A stretch of 64,000 bases of DNA from a virus, in IMG/VR virus record IMGVR_UViG_3300008107_000043, positions 1 through 64,000 of that record; one strand, given 5' to 3'. Position 1 is the stretch's first letter. Every line of letters starts with the position of its first letter. Positions 7,187-14,001 of this stretch are shown piece after piece. Made by a program: the position numbers and the translations under genes. The notes below the pieces were generated by a model, which worked only from the letters and a program-made list of their open reading frames with translations, made no database searches and was not told where the DNA came from.

Positions 7187-7783
7187 ATGATGCCCTTCGA
7201 TGCCTATCGTGAATACCTTGCTCTAAAGAATCACTTTACAAAAGATTCTTATGACTATCACAAGTACTGTGGTAAAAGTAGAGCAACTCTTCAGTCTTTT
7301 TATAAGCGTAAAGATCGTTTCTGGTTTGAAAAGGTTACTCGCCAAAAGACAGATAAAGAAATCGTAGAGTTTTTTGTTGCAAATTTTGTATCTTGCAATG
7401 ATCCAGAATCTCTTTGGATTGGTGAGATTATGAAAGAAGGTGAAACAAGATATAAGGAATGGCAAAAGAAAGTTCAATCATTATCTTATATCTTTAAGGA
7501 AGAAACTCAAAAGATATTTGAAGAAAATAAGTTTGAGGAAGTCTTTGATTGTTCAAAAGGACACCCACCACTACTTAAAAAATTCCTGAGCGGGAAGATT
7601 TCTCTAGAGACTATGGTGATTTGTGATAGAATCTTCCAGTACGGTAATAACTTTGATAAGAAACTCAAAGACCCAGTGTGGGAAACCGTCAGTCGTAGAA
7701 TTAAAAAGTATAACCCGTTTCTAAATATTGATGTATTTCGTTATCGTAAAATTTTGAAAGAAGTAATTTTAGGAGATTCATGA
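7187..7783 (+). CDS. gp59: gp59-like DNA helicase loader
   Basis: The 198-residue, basic, helical protein starts at ATG 7187 (a second ATG is at 7190) with MMPFDAYREYLALKNHFTKD. It contains YDYHKYCGKSRATLQSFYKR and FVANFVSCNDPESLWIGEI, features of the T4 gp59 family. gp59 loads the replicative helicase gp41 onto forked DNA coated with gp32, and gp32 is encoded two genes downstream. The next gene starts inside its stop (ATGA). Length is close to T4 gp59 (217 residues). Confidence 0.85.
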   Translation: MMPFDAYREYLALKNHFTKDSYDYHKYCGKSRATLQSFYKRKDRFWFEKVTRQKTDKEIVEFFVANFVSCNDPESLWIGEIMKEGETRYKEWQKKVQSLSYIFKEETQKIFEENKFEEVFDCSKGHPPLLKKFLSGKISLETMVICDRIFQYGNNFDKKLKDPVWETVSRRIKKYNPFLNIDVFRYRKILKEVILGDS

Positions 7784-8124
7784 GTTTCTTTAATTCTGAA
7801 ATTGTTCGTGCAGAGATGGCAGAAATATCCGAACTGCAAGAGGAAATTTATGGAAGTGTCTTTAAATTTCCGACAATGACAACTGATGATAAAATTCGTC
7901 ATGTTAATCTTTTAGATAAACTTCTAAGTAAACAGCAAGTTCTTTATACTCGCTTGAGTCTTTCTGATGACCCTGAAGCAATTGAAATGAAAGAACGCAT
8001 TACGCAATCTGCAATTATGATGGGTATGCCACCAGGCACTGATATGAATATCATCTTGAACAATATGTCCAAGATGCTTGAAGTAATGAAAGAACAGATT
8101 GACAAAACTGGTTCTGACAAGTAG
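7780..8124 (+). CDS. DUF1825 family protein (114 aa)
   Basis: MSFFNSEIVRAEMAEISELQ at the N-terminus and MMGMPPGTDMNIILNNMSKM near the C-terminus match a small helical family (DUF1825) found in cyanobacteria and their phages. It is probably cyanobacterial in origin. The function is unknown. It sits between helicase loader and ssDNA-binding protein, overlapping gp59 by 4 bases. The promoter for gp32 lies in its last codons. Confidence 0.82.
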   Translation: MSFFNSEIVRAEMAEISELQEEIYGSVFKFPTMTTDDKIRHVNLLDKLLSKQQVLYTRLSLSDDPEAIEMKERITQSAIMMGMPPGTDMNIILNNMSKMLEVMKEQIDKTGSDK

Positions 8125-8127
8125 AAT
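8099..8127 (+). promoter_or_regulatory. Sigma70-type promoter for gp32
   Basis: TTGACA (8099-8104), 17-base spacer, TAGAAT (8122-8127). One mismatch in total to consensus. It begins in the end of the DUF1825 gene and lies 45 bases before the gp32 start. Confidence 0.65.
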
Positions 8128-8171
8128 AACGAAGTACCAAAAGCCAAATCCAATTAATCCGAGGTATACAA

Positions 8172-9119
8172 ATGTCTTTTTCTGATCTCAAAAAACAATC
8201 CAAACTGGGTTCCCTCACTTCCAAACTGGTAAAGGAAGTTGAGAAGATGAGCACTACTTCTGGTGGTGCTGATGAGCGTCTCTGGAAACCCGAGATGGAT
8301 AAAACTGGTAATGGATTCGCAGTGATTCGTTTCCTGCCTGCCCCTGAAGGTGAAGAACTTCCCTGGGCAAAGATGTATTCTCACGCTTTCCAAGGTCCTG
8401 GTGGTTGGTATATTGAGAACTCTCTCACCACCATTGGAGGTAAAGATCCTCTTGGTGAATACAACCGCGAACTGTGGAACACTGGTACTGAAGCAAATAA
8501 AGAAACTGTTCGTAAGCAGAAGCGTAAACTGTCTTACTACTCCAACATCTATGTTGTAAAGGATCCTGTAAATCCTGCAAACGAAGGTAAAGTCTTCCTG
8601 TTTAAGTACGGTAAGAAAATCTTTGACAAGATTATGGAAGCAATGCAACCTGAGTTTGAAGATGAGACTCCTATCAATCCCTTTGACTTCTGGCAAGGTG
8701 CAAACTTCAAACTGAAGATTGTCAAGAAAGATGGTTACTGGAACTATGATAAGTCTGAGTTTGGTCCTGTAGAACCCCTACTGGATGATGATGATGCTCT
8801 GGAAGCACTTTGGAAGAAAGAGTATTCTCTTGCTGCAGTAACTGCTCCTGACCAATTCAAGTCCTATGAAGACCTTGAGCGTCGTCTGAAGATGGTTCTG
8901 GGTCAGAAAGTTGCTCCTACACAGTCTCGTGCTGTTGTTGAGCAAGAGGATGATTACGAGTCCTATTCAGTAACTCCTACTGCAGAAAGTCGTGTCGTAG
9001 AAGAACTGGAGCAGTCTTATGCTCGTTCCAAGTCTCCTTCACTTCCTGTAGTTACTAAGGAAGTTGATGATGATGAAGATGATGCTCTTTCCTATTTCCA
9101 AAAATTGGCAGAAGAGTGA
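8172..9119 (+). CDS. gp32: Single-stranded DNA-binding protein
   Basis: The 315-residue gp32 homologue has a basic N-terminal cooperativity region (MSFSDLKKQSKLGSLTSKLV), a core OB-fold with KLSYYSNIYVVKDPVNPANE and GKVFLFKYGKKIFDKI, both very close to T4 gp32, and an acidic tail (VDDDEDDALSYF) for partner binding. It coats ssDNA in replication and recombination. The protein has no cysteine at all, so the T4 zinc site (one His and three Cys) is missing. It has its own sigma70-like promoter (8099-8127) and abuts the convergent gp53 gene with no gap. Confidence 0.95.
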   Translation: MSFSDLKKQSKLGSLTSKLVKEVEKMSTTSGGADERLWKPEMDKTGNGFAVIRFLPAPEGEELPWAKMYSHAFQGPGGWYIENSLTTIGGKDPLGEYNRELWNTGTEANKETVRKQKRKLSYYSNIYVVKDPVNPANEGKVFLFKYGKKIFDKIMEAMQPEFEDETPINPFDFWQGANFKLKIVKKDGYWNYDKSEFGPVEPLLDDDDALEALWKKEYSLAAVTAPDQFKSYEDLERRLKMVLGQKVAPTQSRAVVEQEDDYESYSVTPTAESRVVEELEQSYARSKSPSLPVVTKEVDDDEDDALSYFQKLAEE

Positions 9120-9818
9120 TTAACTAGTTAAACGGATATTATCTGCTCTCTTAAGGGTCTCGCTAACATACTGCGAAGACCCTTTTTTGTATTGCATATT
9201 ATCATTCATATCATTAAGGATAATATTTAAGTACGTAGATTTGAGAAGGTAGATATTTCTTTTATCATTATTCAATTTTTCTTCATACTCATAATTGGTG
9301 ACAGGCACTGCAATATTTCCACTATCAACTTGATTATCAATAAAGTAATCGTAATAACTTACTGAATAGTCTGAAGAGACTTGGAGACCTGCAGGAACAA
9401 TAACTACTCCTTGACTATTTTTTACTTCAGTTGTTTCGTAGTGATGTATTCCATTGTAGACTGAATTATAAACATCTTCTTCTGTATAATCATCTTGTTG
9501 CATATACTTGTTAAAAAGATATTCATCAAATGAATTTTGTGTTAATGGCCATTCTGATTGAATATTTACAATATTATTGGATAGAAGAACCACCCAATCT
9601 AATGTTGAATCTCCATAGACTTCAAATGCAACATTATCTGGTCTGTTATCTCCAAGAATCTTGTATTTCTCAAAGAATGCTAAGTTCTGAAAAATATCTT
9701 CCCTTAATTTTCCTTTCTTGAAAAGATTTTTTACTTGAATATAGTCTCCTATCTTAGCATTTGGAAGTCTGCTTACATAATCAAGGTTTGGAACTTGACG
9801 GAAATATGGATTTGCCAT
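9120..9818 (-). CDS. gp53: Baseplate wedge subunit gp53
   Basis: The 232-residue protein starts MANPYFRQVPNLDYVSRLPN, which with DWVVLLSNNIVNIQSEWPLT fits the gp53 family (T4 gp53 is 196 residues). gp53 joins baseplate wedges around the hub. Its stop codon abuts the gp32 stop; the last 20 or so codons also encode the gp32 terminator hairpin on the other strand. gp48 lies directly upstream with one base between them, so both are probably on one late message. Confidence 0.85.
   Translation of the reverse strand: MANPYFRQVPNLDYVSRLPNAKIGDYIQVKNLFKKGKLREDIFQNLAFFEKYKILGDNRPDNVAFEVYGDSTLDWVVLLSNNIVNIQSEWPLTQNSFDEYLFNKYMQQDDYTEEDVYNSVYNGIHHYETTEVKNSQGVVIVPAGLQVSSDYSVSYYDYFIDNQVDSGNIAVPVTNYEYEEKLNNDKRNIYLLKSTYLNIILNDMNDNMQYKKGSSQYVSETLKRADNIRLTS
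9153..9188 (+). terminator. Terminator of gp32 located inside convergent gp53
   Basis: AAGGGTCT-CGC pairs with GCG-A-AGACCCTT (one bulged A), followed by six T. The hairpin lies within the 3' coding part of gp53. Confidence 0.8.
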
Positions 9819-9819
9819 T

Positions 9820-11253
9820 TTAGTAACCTATGTTTAAATCTTGATCTTTATCAAGTTCGGTATAATCATCATTAAAGATTGGTTCAAGTTCTTGGAATTG
9901 TAATTGCAACTCATAAGATGTCATTGATGGTTCTGGTCCTGCATAAGTCATATACTGTCCATCTGGAGTATAATTAACATTGCACTGAGTTAATGCACAC
10001 TCTTTAAATTTATTTAAGTATTTGTGTGGATTTTGACCACTGGTTAGGTATTCTATTCCAAAAGTATTTGGTGCCCTTAAGAGAAGAATGGACTGACTTC
10101 TTTGAACTGACATTGCTTGTTTAAAATGTCTAATAATAGATCTAACTATTTTTGCTTCACTTTCACTCCTTGGTGACAATCTAAATGAGAAACTAAAACT
10201 TCTTAATGATGGTCCAGTAAATAATAGTTCTGAGTTTGGGTTTAAGACCTGCCCATATGCTCTTGAAAGAACATTTGTATTGGTTACTGCTTGGGCAGTT
10301 TTTACTGCAACGATTGATGCAAGAGTTTTTGAATCGGTTTCACTCAATGCACCAAGTGTTTCCTTTGCTGATGCAACACCAGCATCTTTACCCTTAGAGA
10401 CAAATTGTGTAATGAAGTCTGAAATTCCTGCGGTTGCAAGATCTAAATCTTCTTTTTGCCAATCAGCATTATTTGAATCACTAATTCCTGCGGGAACAGG
10501 AAGAACAATTGTTCCTATTGGAGTTTTTCTGTTTAGTCTTCTTCTCTCTCTATTTTCTGCAAGACTTAATCCTCTTGGTTCATATTTAAATATGCTAAAT
10601 TTTATGCAATCTTGATGTTCTAATTGAAGATTTTCTGGATATTTTAAAGGTTTTGCTTCACTTGCATATGAATTCCTAGCAACAGCAAGTTTATCGTCAG
10701 TTATTTTATCTAAAGACTCAAAATCCTCTGGTTTTATTGTACCTGCTGCTGGTGTGGGAGTTTGTGATGGTGAAGGAGTTGTGGTTCCTCCTGCACCTCC
10801 AGGAGGAACTGCTCTTTGCCCACCTTGGGCCTTATTTGCTAATGATTGATATCCTGGTCTTGTTTTTAATCTTTCAAAATCTGCGTTACTAACTGTATCA
10901 GTTCCAGTGTTAATTTGTGCCAGATCAAAAGTTGCTTCTTTTGACGACTTTAGTAATGCCTCAAATTGTTTTTTTCCAGAAGCACCATTATAATATTTGT
11001 TATATGCATTTTGACTTACTATTGTAATTTTATTATCAGATGCATTATAACTAAAAATTGGTTTATCAGGTCTTGGTCCAATCAATCTTGTTTCGTAGAT
11101 ATCAAAGTTTCCTGTTGATGTATTATTTACAATTTCAACGAGCTCTTGTCCCCCAGGTATTGCTGGTACTGCTTGATATGTTTTTGCTTTAAATATTTTG
11201 CTACTATTATTTGAATCGTCTAATTCCCATCCTTGGCGTAAAACAGGGGCCAT
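9820..11253 (-). CDS. gp48: Baseplate tail tube cap gp48
   Basis: The 477-residue protein has a variable N-terminal half with a Pro/Ala/Thr-rich linker (TTTPSPSQTPTPAAG). The C-terminal half has SLRSFSFSFRLSPRSESEAK and YLNKFKECALTQCNVNYTPD, typical of the tail-tube-like fold shared by gp48 and gp54. gp48 caps the baseplate hub and nucleates the tail tube. It is longer than T4 gp48 (364 residues), mostly because of the N-terminal addition. Confidence 0.82.
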   Translation of the reverse strand: MAPVLRQGWELDDSNNSSKIFKAKTYQAVPAIPGGQELVEIVNNTSTGNFDIYETRLIGPRPDKPIFSYNASDNKITIVSQNAYNKYYNGASGKKQFEALLKSSKEATFDLAQINTGTDTVSNADFERLKTRPGYQSLANKAQGGQRAVPPGGAGGTTTPSPSQTPTPAAGTIKPEDFESLDKITDDKLAVARNSYASEAKPLKYPENLQLEHQDCIKFSIFKYEPRGLSLAENRERRRLNRKTPIGTIVLPVPAGISDSNNADWQKEDLDLATAGISDFITQFVSKGKDAGVASAKETLGALSETDSKTLASIVAVKTAQAVTNTNVLSRAYGQVLNPNSELLFTGPSLRSFSFSFRLSPRSESEAKIVRSIIRHFKQAMSVQRSQSILLLRAPNTFGIEYLTSGQNPHKYLNKFKECALTQCNVNYTPDGQYMTYAGPEPSMTSYELQLQFQELEPIFNDDYTELDKDQDLNIGY

Positions 11254-11312
11254 CAGAAACTCCTCCCATTTTTAATGGAATTAAGTATCTCAATTTTTTG
11301 CAGAGTATGAGA

Positions 11313-11320
11313 CATTTATA
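11313..11320 (-). promoter_or_regulatory. Candidate late promoter for gp48-gp53 (TATAAATG on minus strand)
   Basis: CATTTATA on the plus strand reads TATAAATG on the minus strand, 60 bases before the gp48 start. An AATAAATA also overlaps the preceding stop at 11330-11337. One mismatch each. Confidence 0.4.
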
Positions 11321-11328
11321 AGGAGTTT

Positions 11329-11715
11329 TTATTTATTTAGACGAAATTTTGCATAAGGTATGGAGAGTAGTTCGTCAAGTTCTTCATATTTAACAACGTG
11401 AAGTTTTCCTGCAATTTCTTCCCAAGTATAGTTTCTAGATTCTCTCCAATGAAAATTGATTGCCTTAAATCCCCATTTTTGTAACTCTGTACAAGCAATT
11501 AGTGGATGCTGGTCATATTCAATATTTGGTGTTTTTGGATTGTATATAAAGGTATAGAATTTTCCTGGTTCTGGATATAGAACTTCTTCCTTAAGAACAT
11601 CCATAATGATGAGCATTAAGTCTTCTGGATCTTTTGTATCTACTTCATCTATTCTTTTTTTAAGTTCTCTTACTCTTGGAGTAGATCCAACATACTGTCC
11701 AAATCCTTGTGCCAT
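11329..11715 (-). CDS. Conserved hypothetical protein (128 aa)
   Basis: It starts MAQGFGQYVGSTPRVRELKK and contains PGKFYTFIYNPKTPNIEYDQ, followed by a Trp-rich SRNYTWEEIAGKLH segment. The position between gp48 and gp4, overlapping the gp4 stop by one base, suggests a virion or assembly role. I do not recognise a named family; it could be a small internal or completion protein. Confidence 0.65.
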   Translation of the reverse strand: MAQGFGQYVGSTPRVRELKKRIDEVDTKDPEDLMLIIMDVLKEEVLYPEPGKFYTFIYNPKTPNIEYDQHPLIACTELQKWGFKAINFHWRESRNYTWEEIAGKLHVVKYEELDELLSIPYAKFRLNK

Positions 11716-12158
11716 TACTTGATGCCTAATTCATTTTCGGTTATCACCTTAAACTCTAATCTTCTATCTTCGCACCATTCCACAGCAGATTTCCACTTTG
11801 CTTGATTGACTGCATATGTTTTTGCTTCGTATAGATATGATTTAGTCACTCTTGTTTTTTTCTTTGGAGGTTCCGTTTGTCTTTTTGGTTTGACTTCAAT
11901 CACATAAGTTTTAATCTGTCCAGTACTTTCTTTTACTTTAATTATAAAATCTGGAAAATATCTATGAACTCTATTATCAACTGGAGAAAGATATGGAATC
12001 CAAAATTCTTCGCTTCCCCATTCAATAATATTTTCATTTAAATCGCACCAATGGCAGAAACGCCTTTCCCAACTACTTCTGCATATGATATTATTAGGAT
12101 CACCTTTATACTTTTGAGGGAATGATGGTCTGTATTTGCTCTTAATACTTTCTGCCAT
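11715..12158 (-). CDS. gp4: Head completion protein gp4
   Basis: The 147-residue basic protein contains NIICRSSWERRFCHWCDLNE, VHRYFPDFIIKVKES and TYVIEVKPKRQTEPPKKK. The PDF...E.K arrangement is a PD-(D/E)XK nuclease-like core, and the pattern is characteristic of T4 gp4 (also called gp50), which finishes packaged heads before tail joining. Its size matches T4 gp4 (150 residues). A perfect TATAAATA late box lies 34 bases upstream on the minus strand. Confidence 0.85.
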   Translation of the reverse strand: MAESIKSKYRPSFPQKYKGDPNNIICRSSWERRFCHWCDLNENIIEWGSEEFWIPYLSPVDNRVHRYFPDFIIKVKESTGQIKTYVIEVKPKRQTEPPKKKTRVTKSYLYEAKTYAVNQAKWKSAVEWCEDRRLEFKVITENELGIK

Positions 12159-12191
12159 TATCCTTACTACATAATATAACGGATCAAAAAG

Positions 12192-12199
12192 TATTTATA
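12192..12199 (-). promoter_or_regulatory. Late promoter TATAAATA for the gp4-gp48-gp53 minus-strand block
   Basis: TATTTATA on the plus strand is a perfect TATAAATA on the minus strand, 34 bases from the gp4 ATG. It sits in the divergent gap to gp54. Confidence 0.65.
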
Positions 12200-12200
12200 A

Positions 12201-13055
12201 ATGCCTACTAATAGGACAGTAGACCAAATTAAGGCAAACCTTCTACAACCTGCTCTTACCTCTCATTTTGAGGTAAGTATTCCAAGACCTGGTGGATTAA
12301 CGTCAGATTATTTGTCGAGTAATGGAGTCAAGTACGATCAAATCAAATTGAATTTACTGTGTTCTGAGGCTTCTCTTCCTGGGTCAAGTCTAGCAACTCA
12401 CGAAATTAATAATGATTTTACAGGAGTAACTGAAAGACATGCATATAGAAGATTATATGATGACAGAATTGATTTGAGTTTTTATGTTGATGCAGAAAAT
12501 TATCTTCCTATTAGATACTTTGAAACCTGGATGAAATATATTGTCGGGGAAAATATTTCAGAAAAAGAAGGTGGTAGAGCGGGAACAACTGGCAGTAATT
12601 ATTTTTATAGAATGAACTATCCTGAGGGAACTGGTGGAAAAAATCCAAGTGGTGGATATGTTGCTAATGGAATGAAAGTTACAAAATTTGAAAGAACTGG
12701 TAAAAACTCAAACTATACTGGTGGGTCTTTGGAGTATACTTTTGTAAAAGTATTCCCTATCAGCGTCTCTTCAATACCGGTATCTTATGATACTGCTTCC
12801 TTATTAAAATGTACAGTTTCTCTTACATATCTTAGATATGTTGTAAATCCTGTCATTACCCCAAATACTAATGTGAATGGATCAACTCCACAACAACTTG
12901 CGGCAGCAAATAGTTTAATATTCGATCAATCTGTATTTACAAATCCACAGATTATTCCAAACCAAACAATTGGTGGAGTTTCATTGCCAGCATCTCAGTC
13001 ATCTGGAAATTCTATTAATTTGCAACAGGCAGCAAATTTTAATCTTGGATTTTGA
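12201..13055 (+). CDS. gp54: Baseplate tail tube initiator gp54
   Basis: The 284-residue protein has LTSHFEVSIPRPGG, LLCSEASLPGSSLATHEINN and YDDRIDLSFYVDAENYLPIR, the conserved blocks of tail-tube-fold proteins, with the gp54-type C-terminal SLTYLRYVV. gp54 sits on gp48 and starts tube (gp19) polymerisation. It is divergent from gp4. The C-terminus is Gln/Asn-rich and low in complexity. The length is slightly below T4 gp54 (320). Confidence 0.85.
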   Translation: MPTNRTVDQIKANLLQPALTSHFEVSIPRPGGLTSDYLSSNGVKYDQIKLNLLCSEASLPGSSLATHEINNDFTGVTERHAYRRLYDDRIDLSFYVDAENYLPIRYFETWMKYIVGENISEKEGGRAGTTGSNYFYRMNYPEGTGGKNPSGGYVANGMKVTKFERTGKNSNYTGGSLEYTFVKVFPISVSSIPVSYDTASLLKCTVSLTYLRYVVNPVITPNTNVNGSTPQQLAAANSLIFDQSVFTNPQIIPNQTIGGVSLPASQSSGNSINLQQAANFNLGF

Positions 13056-13056
13056 G

Positions 13057-13064
13057 AATAAATA
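13057..13064 (+). promoter_or_regulatory. Candidate late promoter (AATAAATA)
   Basis: The octamer lies two bases after the gp54 stop and 30 bases before the gp26 start. Confidence 0.5.
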
Positions 13065-13093
13065 ATCATACCTGAAATTTTCTATAGGACATT

Positions 13094-13813
13094 ATGCCTT
13101 TACCAAAGATTAGTACGCCAATTTATCAACTTGAATTGCCATCAACAGGGGAAACAGTTCAATACAGACCATTTCTAGTAAAAGAAGAAAAGGTACTAGT
13201 AATTGCTTTAGAGAGTGAAGATACTAAGCAAATTACTACTGCTATTAAGACAGTAATTAAAAATTGCATTATTACAAAAGGTGTTAAGGTAGAATCTCTT
13301 CCTACTTTTGATATTGAATATTTGTTCTTAAATATTCGTGGAAAGTCTGTAGGAGAAGAAATCGAAGTTAATGTTATTTGTCCTGACGACGAAGAAACTA
13401 ATGTTGCCGTCAGTATCAATCTAGACGACATTAAAGTTCAAAAGGAAGAAACTCATACAAATAAAATTAAAGTAGATCCTACTATTATAATGGAAATGAA
13501 GTATCCTTCATTGGATCAATTTATTAAGACTAATTTTGATTTTAAAAATGATAATGCAATGGATCAATCATTTGAATTGATTGCATCTTGTATTGATAAA
13601 ATTTATACTGAAGATGAAGTGTGGGCAGCATCTGATGTAACTAAAAAAGAACTTCTTGAATTTTTAGAGCAGATGAATTCTGCTCAGTTCAAAGAAATTG
13701 AAAAATTCTTTGAAACAATGCCAAGACTTTCTCATAAAATTACAGTTACAAATCCAAAAACTAAAGTAGAGAGTGAAGTAGTTCTAGAAGGGTTAGCATC
13801 TTTTTTCGCATAG
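13094..13813 (+). CDS. gp26: Baseplate hub assembly protein gp26 (also frame 0 of a gp26-51 fusion)
   Basis: The 239-residue protein starts MPLPKISTPIYQLELPSTGE and has QYRPFLVKEEKVLVIALESE, features of the T4 gp26/tail-assembly-chaperone group. T4 gp26 is a hub assembly protein of 208 residues. The gene ends in T-TTT-TTC-GCA-TAG, a perfect slippery heptamer just before the stop, so a fraction of ribosomes may shift to -1 and make a longer product containing the next small protein. It is the first gene of the hub operon and lies upstream of the tape-measure-like genes, the normal place for tail assembly chaperones. Confidence 0.85.
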   Translation: MPLPKISTPIYQLELPSTGETVQYRPFLVKEEKVLVIALESEDTKQITTAIKTVIKNCIITKGVKVESLPTFDIEYLFLNIRGKSVGEEIEVNVICPDDEETNVAVSINLDDIKVQKEETHTNKIKVDPTIIMEMKYPSLDQFIKTNFDFKNDNAMDQSFELIASCIDKIYTEDEVWAASDVTKKELLEFLEQMNSAQFKEIEKFFETMPRLSHKITVTNPKTKVESEVVLEGLASFFA

Positions 13814-13831
13814 CACTGGTCCATATGGACC
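13801..13831 (+). promoter_or_regulatory. Programmed -1 ribosomal frameshift signal
   Basis: The slippery heptamer TTTTTTC (13801-13807, read T TTT TTC in the gp26 frame) is followed, after a 10-base spacer holding the zero-frame TAG, by a hairpin GGTCC-ATAT-GGACC (13818-13831). Shifting back one base continues as CGC ATA GCA CTG GTC CAT ATG and reads into the 51-like frame, which is open to 13998. The predicted fusion is 302 residues. The ATG of the 51-like gene lies partly in the hairpin loop. Confidence 0.75.
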
Positions 13832-14001
13832 TTGAGAACTACTTCAGACTTAACTTTGCTTTAATGCAGTATCATAAATACTCATTAACAGAGATTGAAA
13901 ATATGATTCCTTGGGAAAGGGATGTTTATGTTGAATTATTGAAGCAACATCTGGAAGAAGAGAAACTCAAACAACAAGCAAATGGCGGTCAATCCTTCTA
14001 A
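13825..14001 (+). CDS. gp51-like hub assembly segment (58 aa, -1 frame of gp26)
   Basis: From ATG 13825 the product is MDLENYFRLNFALMQYHKYS followed by LTEIENMIPWERDVYVELLK and a charged helix. The MIPWERDVY motif resembles the second-frame domain of tail assembly chaperones and I read it as the counterpart of T4 gp51, which follows 26 in T4 as well. T4 gp51 is much longer (about 249 residues), so the assignment is tentative. It may be made alone from ATG 13825, as a -1 fusion to gp26, or both. It overlaps the next gene by 20 bases. Confidence 0.65.
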   Translation: MDLENYFRLNFALMQYHKYSLTEIENMIPWERDVYVELLKQHLEEEKLKQQANGGQSF

